64,000 bases of DNA from contig CP032046.1 of the NCBI GenBank assembly GCA_008032955.1, positions 434,001 through 498,000 on the forward strand, written 5' to 3'. The notes beneath the pieces were generated by a model, which was not told where the DNA came from, made no database searches, and worked only from the letters and a program-made list of their open reading frames with translations. This stretch comes from Helicobacter pylori. Its GTDB lineage: Bacteria; Campylobacterota; Campylobacteria; Campylobacterales; Helicobacteraceae. The position numbers were made by a program, and so were the translations under genes. Shown here piece by piece: positions 30,101-42,495 of the stretch; positions within the stretch are counted from its first letter, which is position 1; each line of letters starts with the position of its first letter.

Positions 30101-33100
30101 AATTTTTCTAACACGGCTAATTATCATTTCTCTCAAGGCAATCTCGTTGTAGGAGCGATCAAAGAAGGGCAAACGAACACGAATAGCGTGGTGTGGTTTG
30201 GAGGCGATGGCTATAAAGAGCCATGCGCGGTTGGGGATAACACTTGCCAGATGTTTAGGCAGACTAATTTAGGGCAGTTGCTCCATTCTAGCACGCCTTA
30301 TTTAGGCTACATTAACGCTAATTTTAAGGCTAAAAACATTTACATTACTGGAACCATCGGTAGCGGGAACGCTTGGGGGAGCGGTGGGAGTGCGAATGTG
30401 TCTTTTGAAAGCGGCACTAATTTAGTGCTTAATCAAGCCAATATTGACGCTCAAGGGACCGATAAAATCTTTTCTTACTTGGGGCAAGGGGGCATTGAAA
30501 AGCTTTTTGGAGAAAAAGGTTTAGGGAATGCGCTTTCTAATATCATTTATGAAGAGAGCTTGAATGATAACGCTATCCCCAAAGATTTAGCCAACATGAT
30601 CCCTAAAGATTTTGGATCTAAGACTTTAAGCTCTTTGCTTAGCCCTACTGAAGTGAATGATCTCTTAGGCGTGAGCACTTTTAAAAACGCGATCATGGAA
30701 ATTTTAAATTCTAAAACGGTGGGCGATGTTTTTGGTGAAAACGGGCTTTTAAACGCGCTAGATCCTATAAAAAGAAAAGAAATCGATCAAATGCTTTTAG
30801 AGCAAATCCAAGCCCATTCTTCAGGGTTTGAAAAATTCATCGTGAAAACTTTAGGGATTCAAAATGTAGAGAATTTCATCAATACTTGGTACGGAAAACA
30901 AAGCTTGAGTTCTTTTGCCAATAATTTTGTGCCTGGAGGGTTGAATCAAACCCTTGATAAAATAGGCTCTAGCGCTGATTCCAAAGACTTACAGAGTTTC
31001 TTGGATAAAACGACCTTTGGGGATATTCTCAATCAAATGATCAATCAAGCCCCCTTAATCAATAAGCTCATTTCTTGGCTGGGCCCACAGGATTTAAGCG
31101 TGTTAGTCAATATCGCTTTAAATAGCATCACTAACCCCAGTAAGGAATTATTGGGCGCGATTTCTGGAATGGGTCAAAAAGTGCTAAACGATTTATTAGG
31201 CGAAGGCGTAGTGAATAAAATCATGAGCAATCAAGTCTTAGGGCAAATGATTAATAAAATCATCGCCGATAAGGGCTTTGGCGGCGTTTATCATCAAGGT
31301 TTAGGCTCCATACTCCCTAAATCTTTACAAGATGAGTTAAAACAATTGGGCTTTGGATCTTTACTAGGCTCTAGGGGCTTGCACAATCTTTGGCAAAAAG
31401 GGAATTTCAATTTTGTGGCTAAAAACCATGTGTTTGTGAATAACAGCTCGTTTAGTAACGCCACAGGGGGGGAATTGAATTTTGTGGCGGGCAAGTCCAT
31501 TATTTTTAACGGGAAAAATACGATCAATTTCACGCAATATCAAGGCAGGCTTTCTTTTGTATCTAAAGATTTTTCTAATATTCCATTAGACACCTTAAAC
31601 GCTACCAATGGTTTAATTCTTAACGCGCCACGAAACGATATTAGCGTTCAAAAAGGTCAAATTTGCGTGAATGTTTTAAATTGCATGGGCGAGAAAAAAG
31701 CTCATTCTTCAAGCGCAACAGCCCCAACCGATGAAACTCTAGAAGTGAATGCGAATAATTTCGCTTTCTTAGGAACAATTAAGGCTAATGGGTTAGTGGA
31801 TTTTTCAAAAGTCTTGCAAAATACGACTATCGGGACTTTAAATTTAGAGCCAAACGCTACTTTTAAAGCGAATAATTTGATCGTGAATAACGCTTTTAAC
31901 AATAATTCTAATCATAGGGCTGACATTAGCGGTAATCTCAATGTGGTTAAAGGAGCGGCTCTCAGCACGAATGAAAATGGTTTGAATGTTGGGGGGAATT
32001 TTAACAGCGAAGGGTCATTAATCTTTAATCTTAACAATAAAACCAATCAAACGATTATTAATGTGGCTGGCAATTCTACGATCATGTCTTATAACAATCA
32101 AGCTTTAATCCATTTTGATACCCAACTCAAGCAAGGCGCTTACACGCTTATAGACGCTAAACGCATGGTTTATGGCTATGATAATCAAACGATTCTTGGA
32201 GGGAGCTTGAGCGATTACCTCAAGCTTTACACCCTCATTGATTTTAACGGCAAACGTATGCAATTAAAGGGCGATTCACTAAGCTATGACAACCAACCGG
32301 TCAATATTAAAGATGGGGGTCTTGTGGTGAGCTTTAAAGACAATCAAGGGCAAATGGTGTATTCATCTATCCTTTATGATAAAGTTCAAGTTACCGTCTC
32401 TGATAAGCCCATGGATATTCATGCCCCTAGTTTGGAGTATTATGTTAAACGCATTCAAGGCAGCACTGGTTTGAATGCGATCAAATCTGCGGGCAATAAT
32501 TCTATCATGTGGCTGAATGAGCTTTTTGTGGCTAAGGGGGGTAATCCCTTGTTCGCTCCTTATTATTTGCAAGACAATCCCACTGAACACATTGTTACTT
32601 TAATGAAAGATATTACCAGCGCTTTAGGCATGCTTTCTAAACCCAATCTTAAAAACAATTCCACCGATGCTTTACAGCTCAACACTTACACGCAACAAAT
32701 GAGCCGTTTAGCCAAGCTTTCTAATTTCGCTTCCTTTGATTCAACGGATTTTAGCGAACGCTTGAGCAGCCTTAAAAACCAAAGATTTGCTGATGCAATC
32801 CCTAACGCGATGGATGTGATTTTAAAATACTCTCAAAGGGATAAATTAAAAAACAACCTTTGGGCAACCGGCGTTGGGGGCGTGAGCTTTGTGGAAAATG
32901 GCACAGGAACGCTCTATGGTGTCAATGTGGGCTATGACAGATTCATTAAGGGGGTGATTGTTGGAGGGTATGCGGCTTATGGGTATAGCGGGTTTTATGA
33001 ACGCATCACTAATTCTAAATCCGATAATGTAGATGTGGGCTTGTATGCGAGGGCTTTCATTAAAAAGAGCGAGCTGACCTTTAGCGTTAATGAAACTTGG

Positions 33101-33667
33101 GGGGCTAATAAAACCCAAATCAACTCCAACGACACTTTGCTTTCTATGATTAATCAGTCTTATAAATACAGCACATGGACGACGAACGCGAGAGTTAATT
33201 ACGGGTATGATTTCATGTTTAAAAACAAAAGCATCATTTTAAAACCTCAAATTGGTTTAAGGTATTACTATATTGGCATGACCGGTTTAGAAGGGGTTAT
33301 GAATAATGCGCTTTATAACCAGTTTAAAGCGAATGCCGATCCGTCTAAAAAATCCGTTTTAACGATTGATCTTGCTTTGGAGAACCGCCATTATTTCAAC
33401 ACAAACTCTTATTTTTATGCGATTGGCGGCTTTGGTAGGGATTTGCTTGTGAGGTCTATGGGGGATAAGTTGGTGCGTTTTATTGGTAACAACACTTTGA
33501 GTTACAGGAAAGGCGAGCTTTATAACACTTTTGCGAGCATCACTACGGGCGGTGAAGTGAGGTTGTTTAAAAGCTTTTATGCGAATGCTGGGGTGGGGGC
33601 TAGGTTTGGATTGGATTACAAAATGATCAATATCACCGGAAACATTGGAATGCGTTTAGCGTTTTAA
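24102..33667 (+). CDS. faaA: VacA-like flagella-associated autotransporter FaaA, interrupted by a frameshift at 28590-28596
   Basis: A giant type V autotransporter, about 3188 residues if read through. The N-terminus has an extended signal region (KKIFLGLGFVSALSA). The passenger is a long right-handed beta-helix built from Asn/Gly/Phe-rich repeats (NGGSFNF, TGGGATL, ITGTI-SGN), followed near the end by a soluble insert and a C-terminal beta-barrel of about 270 residues ending MRLAF. Two ORFs (24102-28613 and 28610-33667) meet at a G7 tract; adding one G joins LGG to IRYDLKAN. FaaA is reported to localise to the flagellum and promote colonisation. In the reference strain the locus is also split (HP0609/HP0610). 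As written, no surface-anchored protein would form. Confidence 0.9.
24845..27397 (+). repeat. 39-base exact direct repeat inside faaA (24845-24883 and 27359-27397)
   Basis: Both copies encode SNGTTTISGVTF within otherwise diverged passenger repeats. The offset is 2514 bases, exactly 838 codons, so recombination between them would delete part of the passenger in frame. A smaller pair, 27 bases at 26247 and 26310, is also offset by a multiple of three (63). Confidence 0.8.
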
Positions 33668-33693
33668 AAGGTGGGGGCTTACCCCTTTTTGAG
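33668..33693 (+). terminator. Possible terminator after faaA
   Basis: GGGG at about 33673-33676 can pair with CCCC at 33682-33685 around GCTTA, flanked by AA and followed by TTTTT. It lies directly after the faaA stop and before the convergent ABC permease. Confidence 0.55.
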
Positions 33694-33725
33694 CCATTAA
33701 ATCAATCAATGGTGGGACTAAGTGT

Positions 33726-34481
33726 TTAACGCATGCGTTCTCTCGGTATTAATAGCATGCGATTAGTGCTTAGTAAAAAGAGAGTAATGCCACAAACAAT
33801 AAAAAGTGTTGAAGTTATCAGTATTAGTATAGGGTCAATTCCTTGAAAGGACTTTAGTAAAAGTTGGTTAAGTTGGTAAAAAACAGATGTTTTAATGAAT
33901 AACTGACCAATACTAGGTAGATAGTCTAGAGAAACAAACACATTACAAGACATTACTGCGTAGAGATTGATAATGTTGGCAAATCCTAAGATACTTTGTT
34001 CATTTTGAAAGGTTTTAGCGACAAAAATGGCTAAACAAAAGCAAAATAATGAGCTTGAAAAAATACTAATAAATCCAAAAATGAGTGTTTTAAAATTCAG
34101 GAGAGCAATGATATTGAATGCATAAAAAGAAGTGCAAATAAAGACAAAAGCGTATGTGATTACAACGATTAATCTTGAAGCAATGAGTGCAAGAGTTATT
34201 TGTTTGAAAGTTGCTGGTGATAGCGTATAGAATAAGAAAACATTATGTGATCTAGAGCTTGCTATAGCTTGTGTAAGACCAAAGATTGCACTAGAAATAA
34301 TGAGTAGTCCCATTAGACCTATGATGCTATTAAAGTAAAAAATTTCAGTAGTATTTTTTGAAAAGATAAAAACTAACAATAAGAGCATCAAAATAGGATA
34401 GATAAAAGTCCAAAATAGCGCGCTTGTATTAGTAAAATAAGATTTAATTTCAAGTTTTAAAATAGATAAAATTGCACCCAT
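33726..34481 (-). CDS. ABC-2 type transporter permease
   Basis: A 251-residue membrane protein with about six hydrophobic segments, starting with a short cytoplasmic helix (ILKLEIKSYFTNTSALFWTF) that is typical of ABC-2 permeases. Its ATG overlaps the natural stop of the upstream ATPase gene (TAATG), so the two were a coupled exporter pair. The substrate is unknown. Because the ATPase carries an in-frame stop, this permease may have no working partner. Confidence 0.8.
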   Translation of the reverse strand: MGAILSILKLEIKSYFTNTSALFWTFIYPILMLLLLVFIFSKNTTEIFYFNSIIGLMGLLIISSAIFGLTQAIASSRSHNVFLFYTLSPATFKQITLALIASRLIVVITYAFVFICTSFYAFNIIALLNFKTLIFGFISIFSSSLFCFCLAIFVAKTFQNEQSILGFANIINLYAVMSCNVFVSLDYLPSIGQLFIKTSVFYQLNQLLLKSFQGIDPILILITSTLFIVCGITLFLLSTNRMLLIPRERMR

Positions 34482-35185
34482 TAAATATCCTTTAACAATG
34501 CCAACAAGTCTTTTGCACTCAGTTTTTCTTTAAGATCAAAAGTTATAGCTACAGATTTTAATATGGAATCTAAAGGTTCGTATTTGGCAATGTTGCCATT
34601 TTTAAGGAATAAGACCCATTTACAACTTTCTAAAACAATCAGATCATGAGTGGCAATAACGCTCGTAAGTTGCTAGGTATTGCGTAGCTTAATAAGGTTT
34701 GATAACTTTATAAGAGCGTTTTGCTCCAAACTAGTTTCTGGTTCATCCATAATAACTAATTGTGGGTGATGGCTAAGAGCTAAGTCAATTTTTAAGCGCT
34801 GTTTTTGTCCGTCGCTTAGGTGTTCGTAGGTTTTATTTAAAAGATTTTTTTCAAACAAATCTAGAGTGCAGTTTTTATAAAAAAACTGATAGAACTTGAA
34901 TAAGTCGTTTGCGTTTAGTCCAGGTGGATAGTTGAACAAATTGGATACGACCCCCAATTGTTTGCGTTGTGGAATAATATTGTTGTGGTATGGGATGTTG
35001 TTATTTTGTGCTTTGACATTGTAGTCTTCTCTAATGCCTAGAATAGTATTGATAAGCGTTGATTTTCCTGATCCATTTGCACCAATAATAGCTGTGCTAG
35101 TATGACTCTTAAATGAAAAATTATGGATATTTAAAGCGTTTTTGAGCGTGTTTTTTATGGGCGTGATACTGATATTAGAAATCAT
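34481..35185 (-). pseudogene. ABC transporter ATP-binding protein with in-frame amber stop
   Basis: The reading frame is 234 codons long but contains TAG at codon 171 (34673-34675). Before it are Walker A (GANGSGKSTLI near residue 36), signature LSDGQKQRLKI and Walker B LVIMDEPETSL. After it, in the same frame, come QLTSVIATHDL (the H-loop region) and a tail ending LLALLKDI. So a single nonsense mutation, not a frameshift, removes the H-loop histidine. Translation of the following permease is coupled to the distal stop and may also suffer. The locus corresponds to HP0613-like in the reference. Confidence 0.85.
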
Positions 35186-35507
35186 AAAATCCCCTTTGCA
35201 TAAAATCCCCTTTGACAGAAATGATTTAAAATCCCATCTAGTGTTATTATATTCAAACGATGGTTTTATTTAGCGTAGTGTTACTAAAAAATTAACTGAT
35301 CTTTATTTAAATGAGCCAAAAGCGTTACTGATAGACACGATTTAAGCGAGTGAAACGATTTTTCAACTAAAAGATAAATAAAACAACGGACAAAGTCAAG
35401 GCTTTAAATAAGAAATCAACGACCTCAAGAAAGCTAGAGAAACGGAGTTTTTGATTTTCCATTCTCAAAACCCTAAATACCCTTTCGTTTTTTGTCCGTT
35501 ATTGGTT
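35186..35507 (+). pseudogene. Intergenic stretch with a possible decayed ORF
   Basis: This 320-base gap has no intact gene. On the plus strand from about 35292 one frame reads LTDLYLNEPKALLIDTI, stop, ASETIFQLKDK, stop, NNGQSQGFK, stop, then EINDLKKARETEFLIFHSQNPKYPF. Sense-like composition between three stops suggests a dead gene, but I do not recognise the family. The repeated AAAATCCCCTTTG (35187-35214) near the ATPase start is a short tandem duplication. Confidence 0.3.
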
Positions 35508-35843
35508 TTATGGGTGTTTTAACATGTAAAATTCCAACGCTTTTTCAAAGAGGAGCGAGCGGTTAGAAAAACCTTTCTCTTTCATGTATTCATCCACTTT
35601 AGCCATAAAACTGGGCGAAAGTAAAACGCTGTGATTGATTCTTCGCTCTTTGCTTGTTTTTTCTTCGTATTCTATCTCTTCTATTTCGGCTAACAAACTG
35701 GGCGAAAGCGAAATATTAAAACTGCTCCTTCGTTCGCTGCTCACCTTTATTTCTGCTTCTAACTCAGCTAATTCGGTTAGCAACTTTTTGCGTTTGGCTT
35801 GTAAAGCCTGAATGGTTGTGTGCACTTTATGGTGTTCCATCAT
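35508..35843 (-). CDS. Ribbon-helix-helix-like small protein with an internal duplication
   Basis: A 111-residue protein. A coiled-coil N-terminus (IQALQAKRKKLLTELAELEAEI) is followed by two similar units: SSERRSSFNISLSPSLLAEIEEI and SKERRINHSVLLSPSFMAKVDEY. The second continues into KGFSNRSLLFEKALEFYM, matching the strand-helix-helix pattern of CopG/ParD-type DNA-binding proteins. It could be a plasmid- or antitoxin-derived regulator, but no toxin gene is adjacent. AGGAG is near two ATGs; the second, at 35840, has better spacing. Confidence 0.6.
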   Translation of the reverse strand: MMEHHKVHTTIQALQAKRKKLLTELAELEAEIKVSSERRSSFNISLSPSLLAEIEEIEYEEKTSKERRINHSVLLSPSFMAKVDEYMKEKGFSNRSLLFEKALEFYMLKHP

Positions 35844-36010
35844 TGCTCCTTAAAATATCTTTATTTTTCGCATTCTACTATAAAATAGGATTTTGTGAGT
35901 AAATTCATTAAGAATGAAAATTGGAATTTTTCTTTAGAATTTAAATGGGTATTAAATATAAAATCTTAAAACAAATGGTAAAGGAGCTTGATTTTAATAA
36001 GCGATGATTT

Positions 36011-37981
36011 TTAATCCAATTCCTTAAGGCGTTTTAACAATTCTTCTTCATTCAAAACGCTCACGCCATGTTTTTTTGCCAGAGCGAGTTTTGAGCCGGG
36101 GTTCTCTCCAGCGATTAAAAAATCGGTTTTAGCGCTCACGCTTGAAGCAATTTTTGCCCCTAAATTTTCTAACATTTGAGCGTATTCTTGCCGTGGTTTA
36201 GAAAGCGTGCCGGTTAGAACAATCGTTTTATCACTGAAAACAGAAGAGCTTTTTTGCTTTTCTTCAGCCGTATCGCTACTTTTAGGGTTTAACAAATCAA
36301 ATAACGATCGGATAAATTCCTGATTGCTCGCATAAAAATTGACTAAAGAGCGCGCCATTTCCACCCCAAAGCCTTCCATTTCTAAAAACTCGGCTTCGCT
36401 TTTTTCTAACACATTTAAGCCGTATTTGGCTAGCGTTTTACTCGCTCCCTTACCGATATGCTCAATCCCTAAAGCGTTGATCAAACGCCATAAAGGAGGG
36501 TTTTTGCTCTTTTGAATAGCGTCTAACAGATTTTGAGCTTTTTTGATTTTGAATTTGTCTAGCCGCATTAAATCTTCTAACTTTAAAGCATACAAATCCA
36601 GGGCGTTAACAATGAGTTTTTCTTCAAAAAGTTGCTCTATGACTTTATCGCCCAAGCCTTGAATGTTTAAAGCGTCTTTAGAAGCAAAATGAATCAAGCT
36701 TTCTTTCAACCTTGCTGGGCAATTAAGGTTTTGACAATAAGTAAAAATCTCTTCGCATAAAAGCTCATGCGAGCATATGGGGCAAACTTTGGGGCGCATG
36801 ATTTTTTGTTGCGAGCCGTCTCTGTAAGTTTCTAAAGGTTTGATGATTTTAGGGATCACATCGCCGCTTCTAATGACAACGACCCTATCATTGAGCATGA
36901 TATTCTTTTTTTCAATTTCAGAATAATTGTGCAAGGTCGCTCTATTAATCATAGCTCCAGCAATTTCTACAGGCTCTAAGAGAGCGACCGGCGTGATTGC
37001 CCCGCTGCGCCCCACTTGGTTGATGACTCCTATGATTTTGGTGTGTTTTTCTAGAGCCGGGAATTTATAAGCGCAAGCGAATTTAGGGGATTTTTGCGTG
37101 TAGCCTAGCTCCTTTTGAATATTCAATTCATTCACAACGATCACCATGCCGTCTAAAAGGGCAAAAAAGCCCTCCCTTTCTCTAATCAGGGTGTGGTAAT
37201 TTTCTTCTATTTCTTGGTGGTTTTTGTTTAGGCTTAAGTATTGAATAGCGCTAAAACCTAACGAGACAATAAAATCCAAACACTCCTTAAAGCTTAAAAA
37301 ATTTAAAGAATGCTTGCCCACGCCCCAAGGAATGAATTGCAATTTACGCTTTTTAGTGATTTTGCTATCAAGCTGCCTCAAACTCCCTGATGCGGCGTTT
37401 CTAGGGTTAGCGAATAGGGGTTCATTAGCGTCTAGGCGCTCTTTGTTTAAGGCGTCAAAATCCTCTTTAGCAATGATCACTTCGCCCCTGATTTCTATTT
37501 CTCCATTATAAGCGATAGAATGAGGGATATTAGCGATGTGTTTAGCGTTGTTAGTAACAAGCTCCCCTTCTAAGCCATTACCCCTAGTGGTTGCGCTCAC
37601 TAACTTGCCATGTTGATACAAAAGATTGAGTGAAACCCCATCAAGTTTGGGCGAACACACGAATGAAGCGTTAGGATAAACTTTTAAAATGCGTTGCAAC
37701 CACGCTTGCAATTCGCTTTGATTGAACACATCATCTAAGCTCCACATCCGCATTAAATGGGGGTTTTTACTGAACTCATTGGTGGCAGTAGCCCCCACTT
37801 TTTGGGTAGGGGAGTTAGCCTGAATGCGATTAGGGTTTTCTTCTTCATAAGCTTTTAATTCTTGGTAAAGTTCATCATAGACCGCATCGCTTACGATGGA
37901 TTCATCAAGGTTGTAATAATGGTGCGATAGGGTGTTTAAATATTCAATTCTTTCTAAATATTCTTTTTGGCTTTTTATCAT
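36011..37981 (-). CDS. ligA: NAD-dependent DNA ligase
   Basis: A 656-residue LigA. The adenylation lysine is in SPKLDGVSLN near residue 110, and TTRGNGLEGE follows. The OB fold, a four-cysteine zinc site (CPICSHELLCEEIFTYCQNLNCPAR in pieces near residue 395), helix-hairpin-helix repeats and a C-terminal BRCT domain (VLTGTLSKPRQEYAQML) follow in order. It joins Okazaki fragments and is essential. Stands alone on the minus strand. Confidence 0.96.
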   Translation of the reverse strand: MIKSQKEYLERIEYLNTLSHHYYNLDESIVSDAVYDELYQELKAYEEENPNRIQANSPTQKVGATATNEFSKNPHLMRMWSLDDVFNQSELQAWLQRILKVYPNASFVCSPKLDGVSLNLLYQHGKLVSATTRGNGLEGELVTNNAKHIANIPHSIAYNGEIEIRGEVIIAKEDFDALNKERLDANEPLFANPRNAASGSLRQLDSKITKKRKLQFIPWGVGKHSLNFLSFKECLDFIVSLGFSAIQYLSLNKNHQEIEENYHTLIREREGFFALLDGMVIVVNELNIQKELGYTQKSPKFACAYKFPALEKHTKIIGVINQVGRSGAITPVALLEPVEIAGAMINRATLHNYSEIEKKNIMLNDRVVVIRSGDVIPKIIKPLETYRDGSQQKIMRPKVCPICSHELLCEEIFTYCQNLNCPARLKESLIHFASKDALNIQGLGDKVIEQLFEEKLIVNALDLYALKLEDLMRLDKFKIKKAQNLLDAIQKSKNPPLWRLINALGIEHIGKGASKTLAKYGLNVLEKSEAEFLEMEGFGVEMARSLVNFYASNQEFIRSLFDLLNPKSSDTAEEKQKSSSVFSDKTIVLTGTLSKPRQEYAQMLENLGAKIASSVSAKTDFLIAGENPGSKLALAKKHGVSVLNEEELLKRLKELD

Positions 37982-38053
37982 TAAAAACCTTTTAAACTAA
38001 ATTAGGGTAGTATTATAACATTTAATCTTTGATAGGGCTTTAGGGGAAATTAG

Positions 38054-38995
38054 GTGGTAAGAGACATTGACAAAACGACTTCGTTGCACTTGAACAACGA
38101 AGCACAGTTTCTATGCTTTAGATTAGATGCAGAAAAAGACGCCCAACTTTATGGCATGAATATTTTTAAGATCCGAGAAATTATCCATTATGACGGGGAA
38201 GTTACAGAGATTCTTGGGGGGAGCGATGGCGTGATGCTCGGGTTTCTTAGCGTTAGGGGCGAGTCTATCCCTTTAGTGGATGTGAAAAGGTGGTTGCATT
38301 ATAGTGCTAATGATCCGAGCCGTGATCTAAAAGAATGCAGCGTTAAAGATGACCATAATTTAGTGATCGTGTGCCATTTTTCTAACCATTCCATCGCTCT
38401 AAAGGTTTTAAAAATTGAAAGGATCATCCATAAAAATTGGACTGAGATTAGCGCTAGGGACAAACAAGGCATTAATGAAGAGGGTAAGCTTAGTGCTATC
38501 ACCCGTTTTGATAAAGAACGAGTGGTGCAGATCTTAGATGTGGAAAAGATGATTAGCGATGTTTTCCCTAGCTTGAAAGATTTGGACGATTTGACTTTGC
38601 GTTGCATAGAAGCCATTCAAAGCCAAAAACTCATTTTAATCGCTGAAGATTCCTTAAGCGCTCTTAAAACCCTAGAAAAAATCGTTCAAACTTTAGAATT
38701 GCGTTATTTAGCCTTTCCAAATGGGAGGGAATTGTTGGATTATTTGTATGAAAAAGAACATTACCAACAAGTCGGCGTGGTTATTACGGATTTAGAAATG
38801 CCTAACGTTTCAGGGTTTGAAGTGCTAAAAACCATTAAAGCTGATCACAGGACTGAGCATCTTCCTGTGATTATCAATTCGTCCATGAGCAGCGATTCTA
38901 ACCGCCAGTTAGCCCAATCTTTAGAAGCGGATGGTTTTGTGGTAAAATCTAACATTCTTGAAATCCATGAAATGCTTAAAAAAACGCTTTCATAA
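38054..38995 (+). CDS. cheV2: Chemotaxis coupling protein CheV2 (CheW-REC)
   Basis: A 313-residue protein with an N-terminal CheW-like domain (residues about 10-170; FLSVRGESIPLVDVKRWL) and a C-terminal receiver domain (LILIAEDSLSALKTL, phosphorylatable Asp in VVITDLEMPNVSGFEVL, IINSSMSSD). It links chemoreceptors with CheA; H. pylori has three CheV paralogues and this position is HP0616. The start is GTG, after AGG, with no better alternative upstream. Confidence 0.92.
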   Translation: MVRDIDKTTSLHLNNEAQFLCFRLDAEKDAQLYGMNIFKIREIIHYDGEVTEILGGSDGVMLGFLSVRGESIPLVDVKRWLHYSANDPSRDLKECSVKDDHNLVIVCHFSNHSIALKVLKIERIIHKNWTEISARDKQGINEEGKLSAITRFDKERVVQILDVEKMISDVFPSLKDLDDLTLRCIEAIQSQKLILIAEDSLSALKTLEKIVQTLELRYLAFPNGRELLDYLYEKEHYQQVGVVITDLEMPNVSGFEVLKTIKADHRTEHLPVIINSSMSSDSNRQLAQSLEADGFVVKSNILEIHEMLKKTLS

Positions 38996-39029
38996 ATTTA
39001 ATTTTTGTTTTAATTTAAAGGGATAAAAC

Positions 39030-40768
<1,739 letters not shown>

Positions 40769-40779
40769 AAGGATACGAT

Positions 40780-41355
40780 TTGAAACAACTATTTTTGATC
40801 ATTGGAGCCCCAGGGAGTGGTAAAACCACTGACGCAGAGCTTATCGCTAAGAATAACAGCGAAACAATCGCTCATTTTTCTACTGGGGATTTATTGAGAG
40901 CTGAGAGCGCTAAAAAGACCGAGCGAGGCTTATTGATTGAGAAATTCACTTCTCAAGGCGAATTAGTGCCTTTAGAAATTGTGGTAGAAACGATCCTTTC
41001 AGCGATTAAAAGCTCTAGTAAAGGGATCATTTTAATTGATGGCTATCCCAGGAGCGTGGAACAAATGCAAGCTTTAGATAAGGAATTGAACGCTCAAAAT
41101 GAAGTGATCTTAAAAAGCGTGATTGAAGTAGAAGTGAGTGAAAATACCGCTAAAGAAAGGGTTTTAGGGCGCTCTAGGGGGGCTGATGATAATGAAAAGG
41201 TGTTTCATAACCGCATGCGGGTGTTTTTAGACCCCTTAGCTGAAATCCAAAACTTCTACAAGGCTAAACGTTTGCATAAAATCATCAATGGTGAAAGGAG
41301 CATTGAAGAAATCGTGAATGAAATACAAAAATATATTTTGTCTTTTGGGAATTAA
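40780..41355 (+). CDS. adk: Adenylate kinase
   Basis: A 191-residue short-type adenylate kinase (AMP + ATP to 2 ADP). The P-loop GAPGSGKTT is at residue 8, [10 protein letters not shown] follows, and the lid-side [10 protein letters not shown] is near residue 87. The LID is short, without zinc cysteines. The start is TTG at 40780, 11 bases past aspS with AAGGA upstream; no in-frame ATG lies before the P-loop. Confidence 0.94.
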   Translation: MKQLFLIIGAPGSGKTTDAELIAKNNSETIAHFSTGDLLRAESAKKTERGLLIEKFTSQGELVPLEIVVETILSAIKSSSKGIILIDGYPRSVEQMQALDKELNAQNEVILKSVIEVEVSENTAKERVLGRSRGADDNEKVFHNRMRVFLDPLAEIQNFYKAKRLHKIINGERSIEEIVNEIQKYILSFGN

Positions 41356-41379
41356 AATGCGTTCCAAAGAGAATGAGCT

Positions 41380-42378
41380 GTGATTGGTGTCTATATCATT
41401 TCTTTAAAAGAAAGTCAAAGGCGTTTGGATACTGAAAAACTCATTTTAGAATCCAATGAAAAGTTTAAAGGCCGTTGCGTTTTTCAAATCTTTGACGCCA
41501 TTAGCCCTAAACATCAAGATTTTGAAAAATTACTTCAAGAGCTTTATGACGCTCAAAGTTTATTGCAATCTGATTGGTATCATTCTTATGTTGGCGCTGG
41601 TTTGACTTTGCCTGAATTGGGGTGTTATTTAAGCCATTATCTTTTATGGAAAGAATGCGTCAAATTAGATCAACCGGTCGTTATTTTAGAAGATGATGCA
41701 ATGCTAGAGTCTAATTTCATGCAAGCTTTAGAAGATTGCTTGAAAAGCCCTTTTGATTTTGTGAGACTCTATGGGTGCTATTGGTATTACCACGAGACAA
41801 AATTCCATGTTTTACCCAAAGAATTTGTATTTCCTCCCTTTGATTATCCTTTTAAAAATAACCCTATTTTAGAAAAATTTAAAAAATTTTTTGATGTTTC
41901 TAGATTTTTGAATCTTTCTACCCATAAAGTCATCCACTATATTCTCAAAAAAATACAAAAAAGCTATTACGCAACGCATGAAAAAGAAGCCTTTTTCTTA
42001 GAGCATTTTTATCTCACCAGCGTGTATGTGGCTTCTACAGCCAGTTATTATTTAACCCCTAAGGGTGCTAAAACTTTTATAGAAGCCACGGAGCGTTTTA
42101 AAATCATAGAGCCGGTGGATATGTTTATGGATAATTCTGCTTATCATGATATAGCGAATCTGACTTATGTGCCTTGCCCTGTTTCTTTAAGCGAGCATTC
42201 TTTAGACAGCACCATTCAAAAGCCCCAAAAAAAGAGCTTGAAATCTTACCCATTTCCGCCTAAAAAATCAACTTTTAAGAATCTTTTCTACTACAGCATT
42301 AACGCTAAAAAGCGTTTAAAAGCTTTTTACAAGTACAGCAGACGATACGCTCCTTTAAAAACCCCTAAAGAGGTTTAA
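41380..42378 (+). CDS. Family 25 LPS glycosyltransferase (first copy)
   Basis: A 332-residue glycosyltransferase family 25 protein. The N-terminus VYIISLKESQRRLDTEK and the acidic motif VVILEDDAMLE near residue 105 are family marks; SVYVASTASYYLTPKGAKTFIEA is the other conserved block. Likely start GTG at 41380. It corresponds to the jhp0562/HP0619 region, whose members add galactose to LPS O-chains for Lewis antigens. It is near-identical to the next gene at both ends but differs in the middle, so the two may recombine. Confidence 0.85.
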   Translation: MIGVYIISLKESQRRLDTEKLILESNEKFKGRCVFQIFDAISPKHQDFEKLLQELYDAQSLLQSDWYHSYVGAGLTLPELGCYLSHYLLWKECVKLDQPVVILEDDAMLESNFMQALEDCLKSPFDFVRLYGCYWYYHETKFHVLPKEFVFPPFDYPFKNNPILEKFKKFFDVSRFLNLSTHKVIHYILKKIQKSYYATHEKEAFFLEHFYLTSVYVASTASYYLTPKGAKTFIEATERFKIIEPVDMFMDNSAYHDIANLTYVPCPVSLSEHSLDSTIQKPQKKSLKSYPFPPKKSTFKNLFYYSINAKKRLKAFYKYSRRYAPLKTPKEV

Positions 42379-42495
42379 AAAGAATGAAAAAACTTTATGC
42401 TAAAATCAATGCTATATTATTTAGGAGTTCATTTGACACAAGTTTATATCATTTCTTTAAAAGAAAGTCAAAGGCGTTTGGATACTGAAAAACTC
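41392..42495 (+). repeat. 51-base exact direct repeat at the 5' ends of the glycosyltransferase pair
   Basis: Positions 41392-41442 and 42445-42495 are identical and encode YIISLKESQRRLDTEKL in the same frame. The offset is 1053 bases (351 codons). Crossing over here would fuse the two genes into one, leaving a single intact ORF as seen in strains with one gene. Confidence 0.85.
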
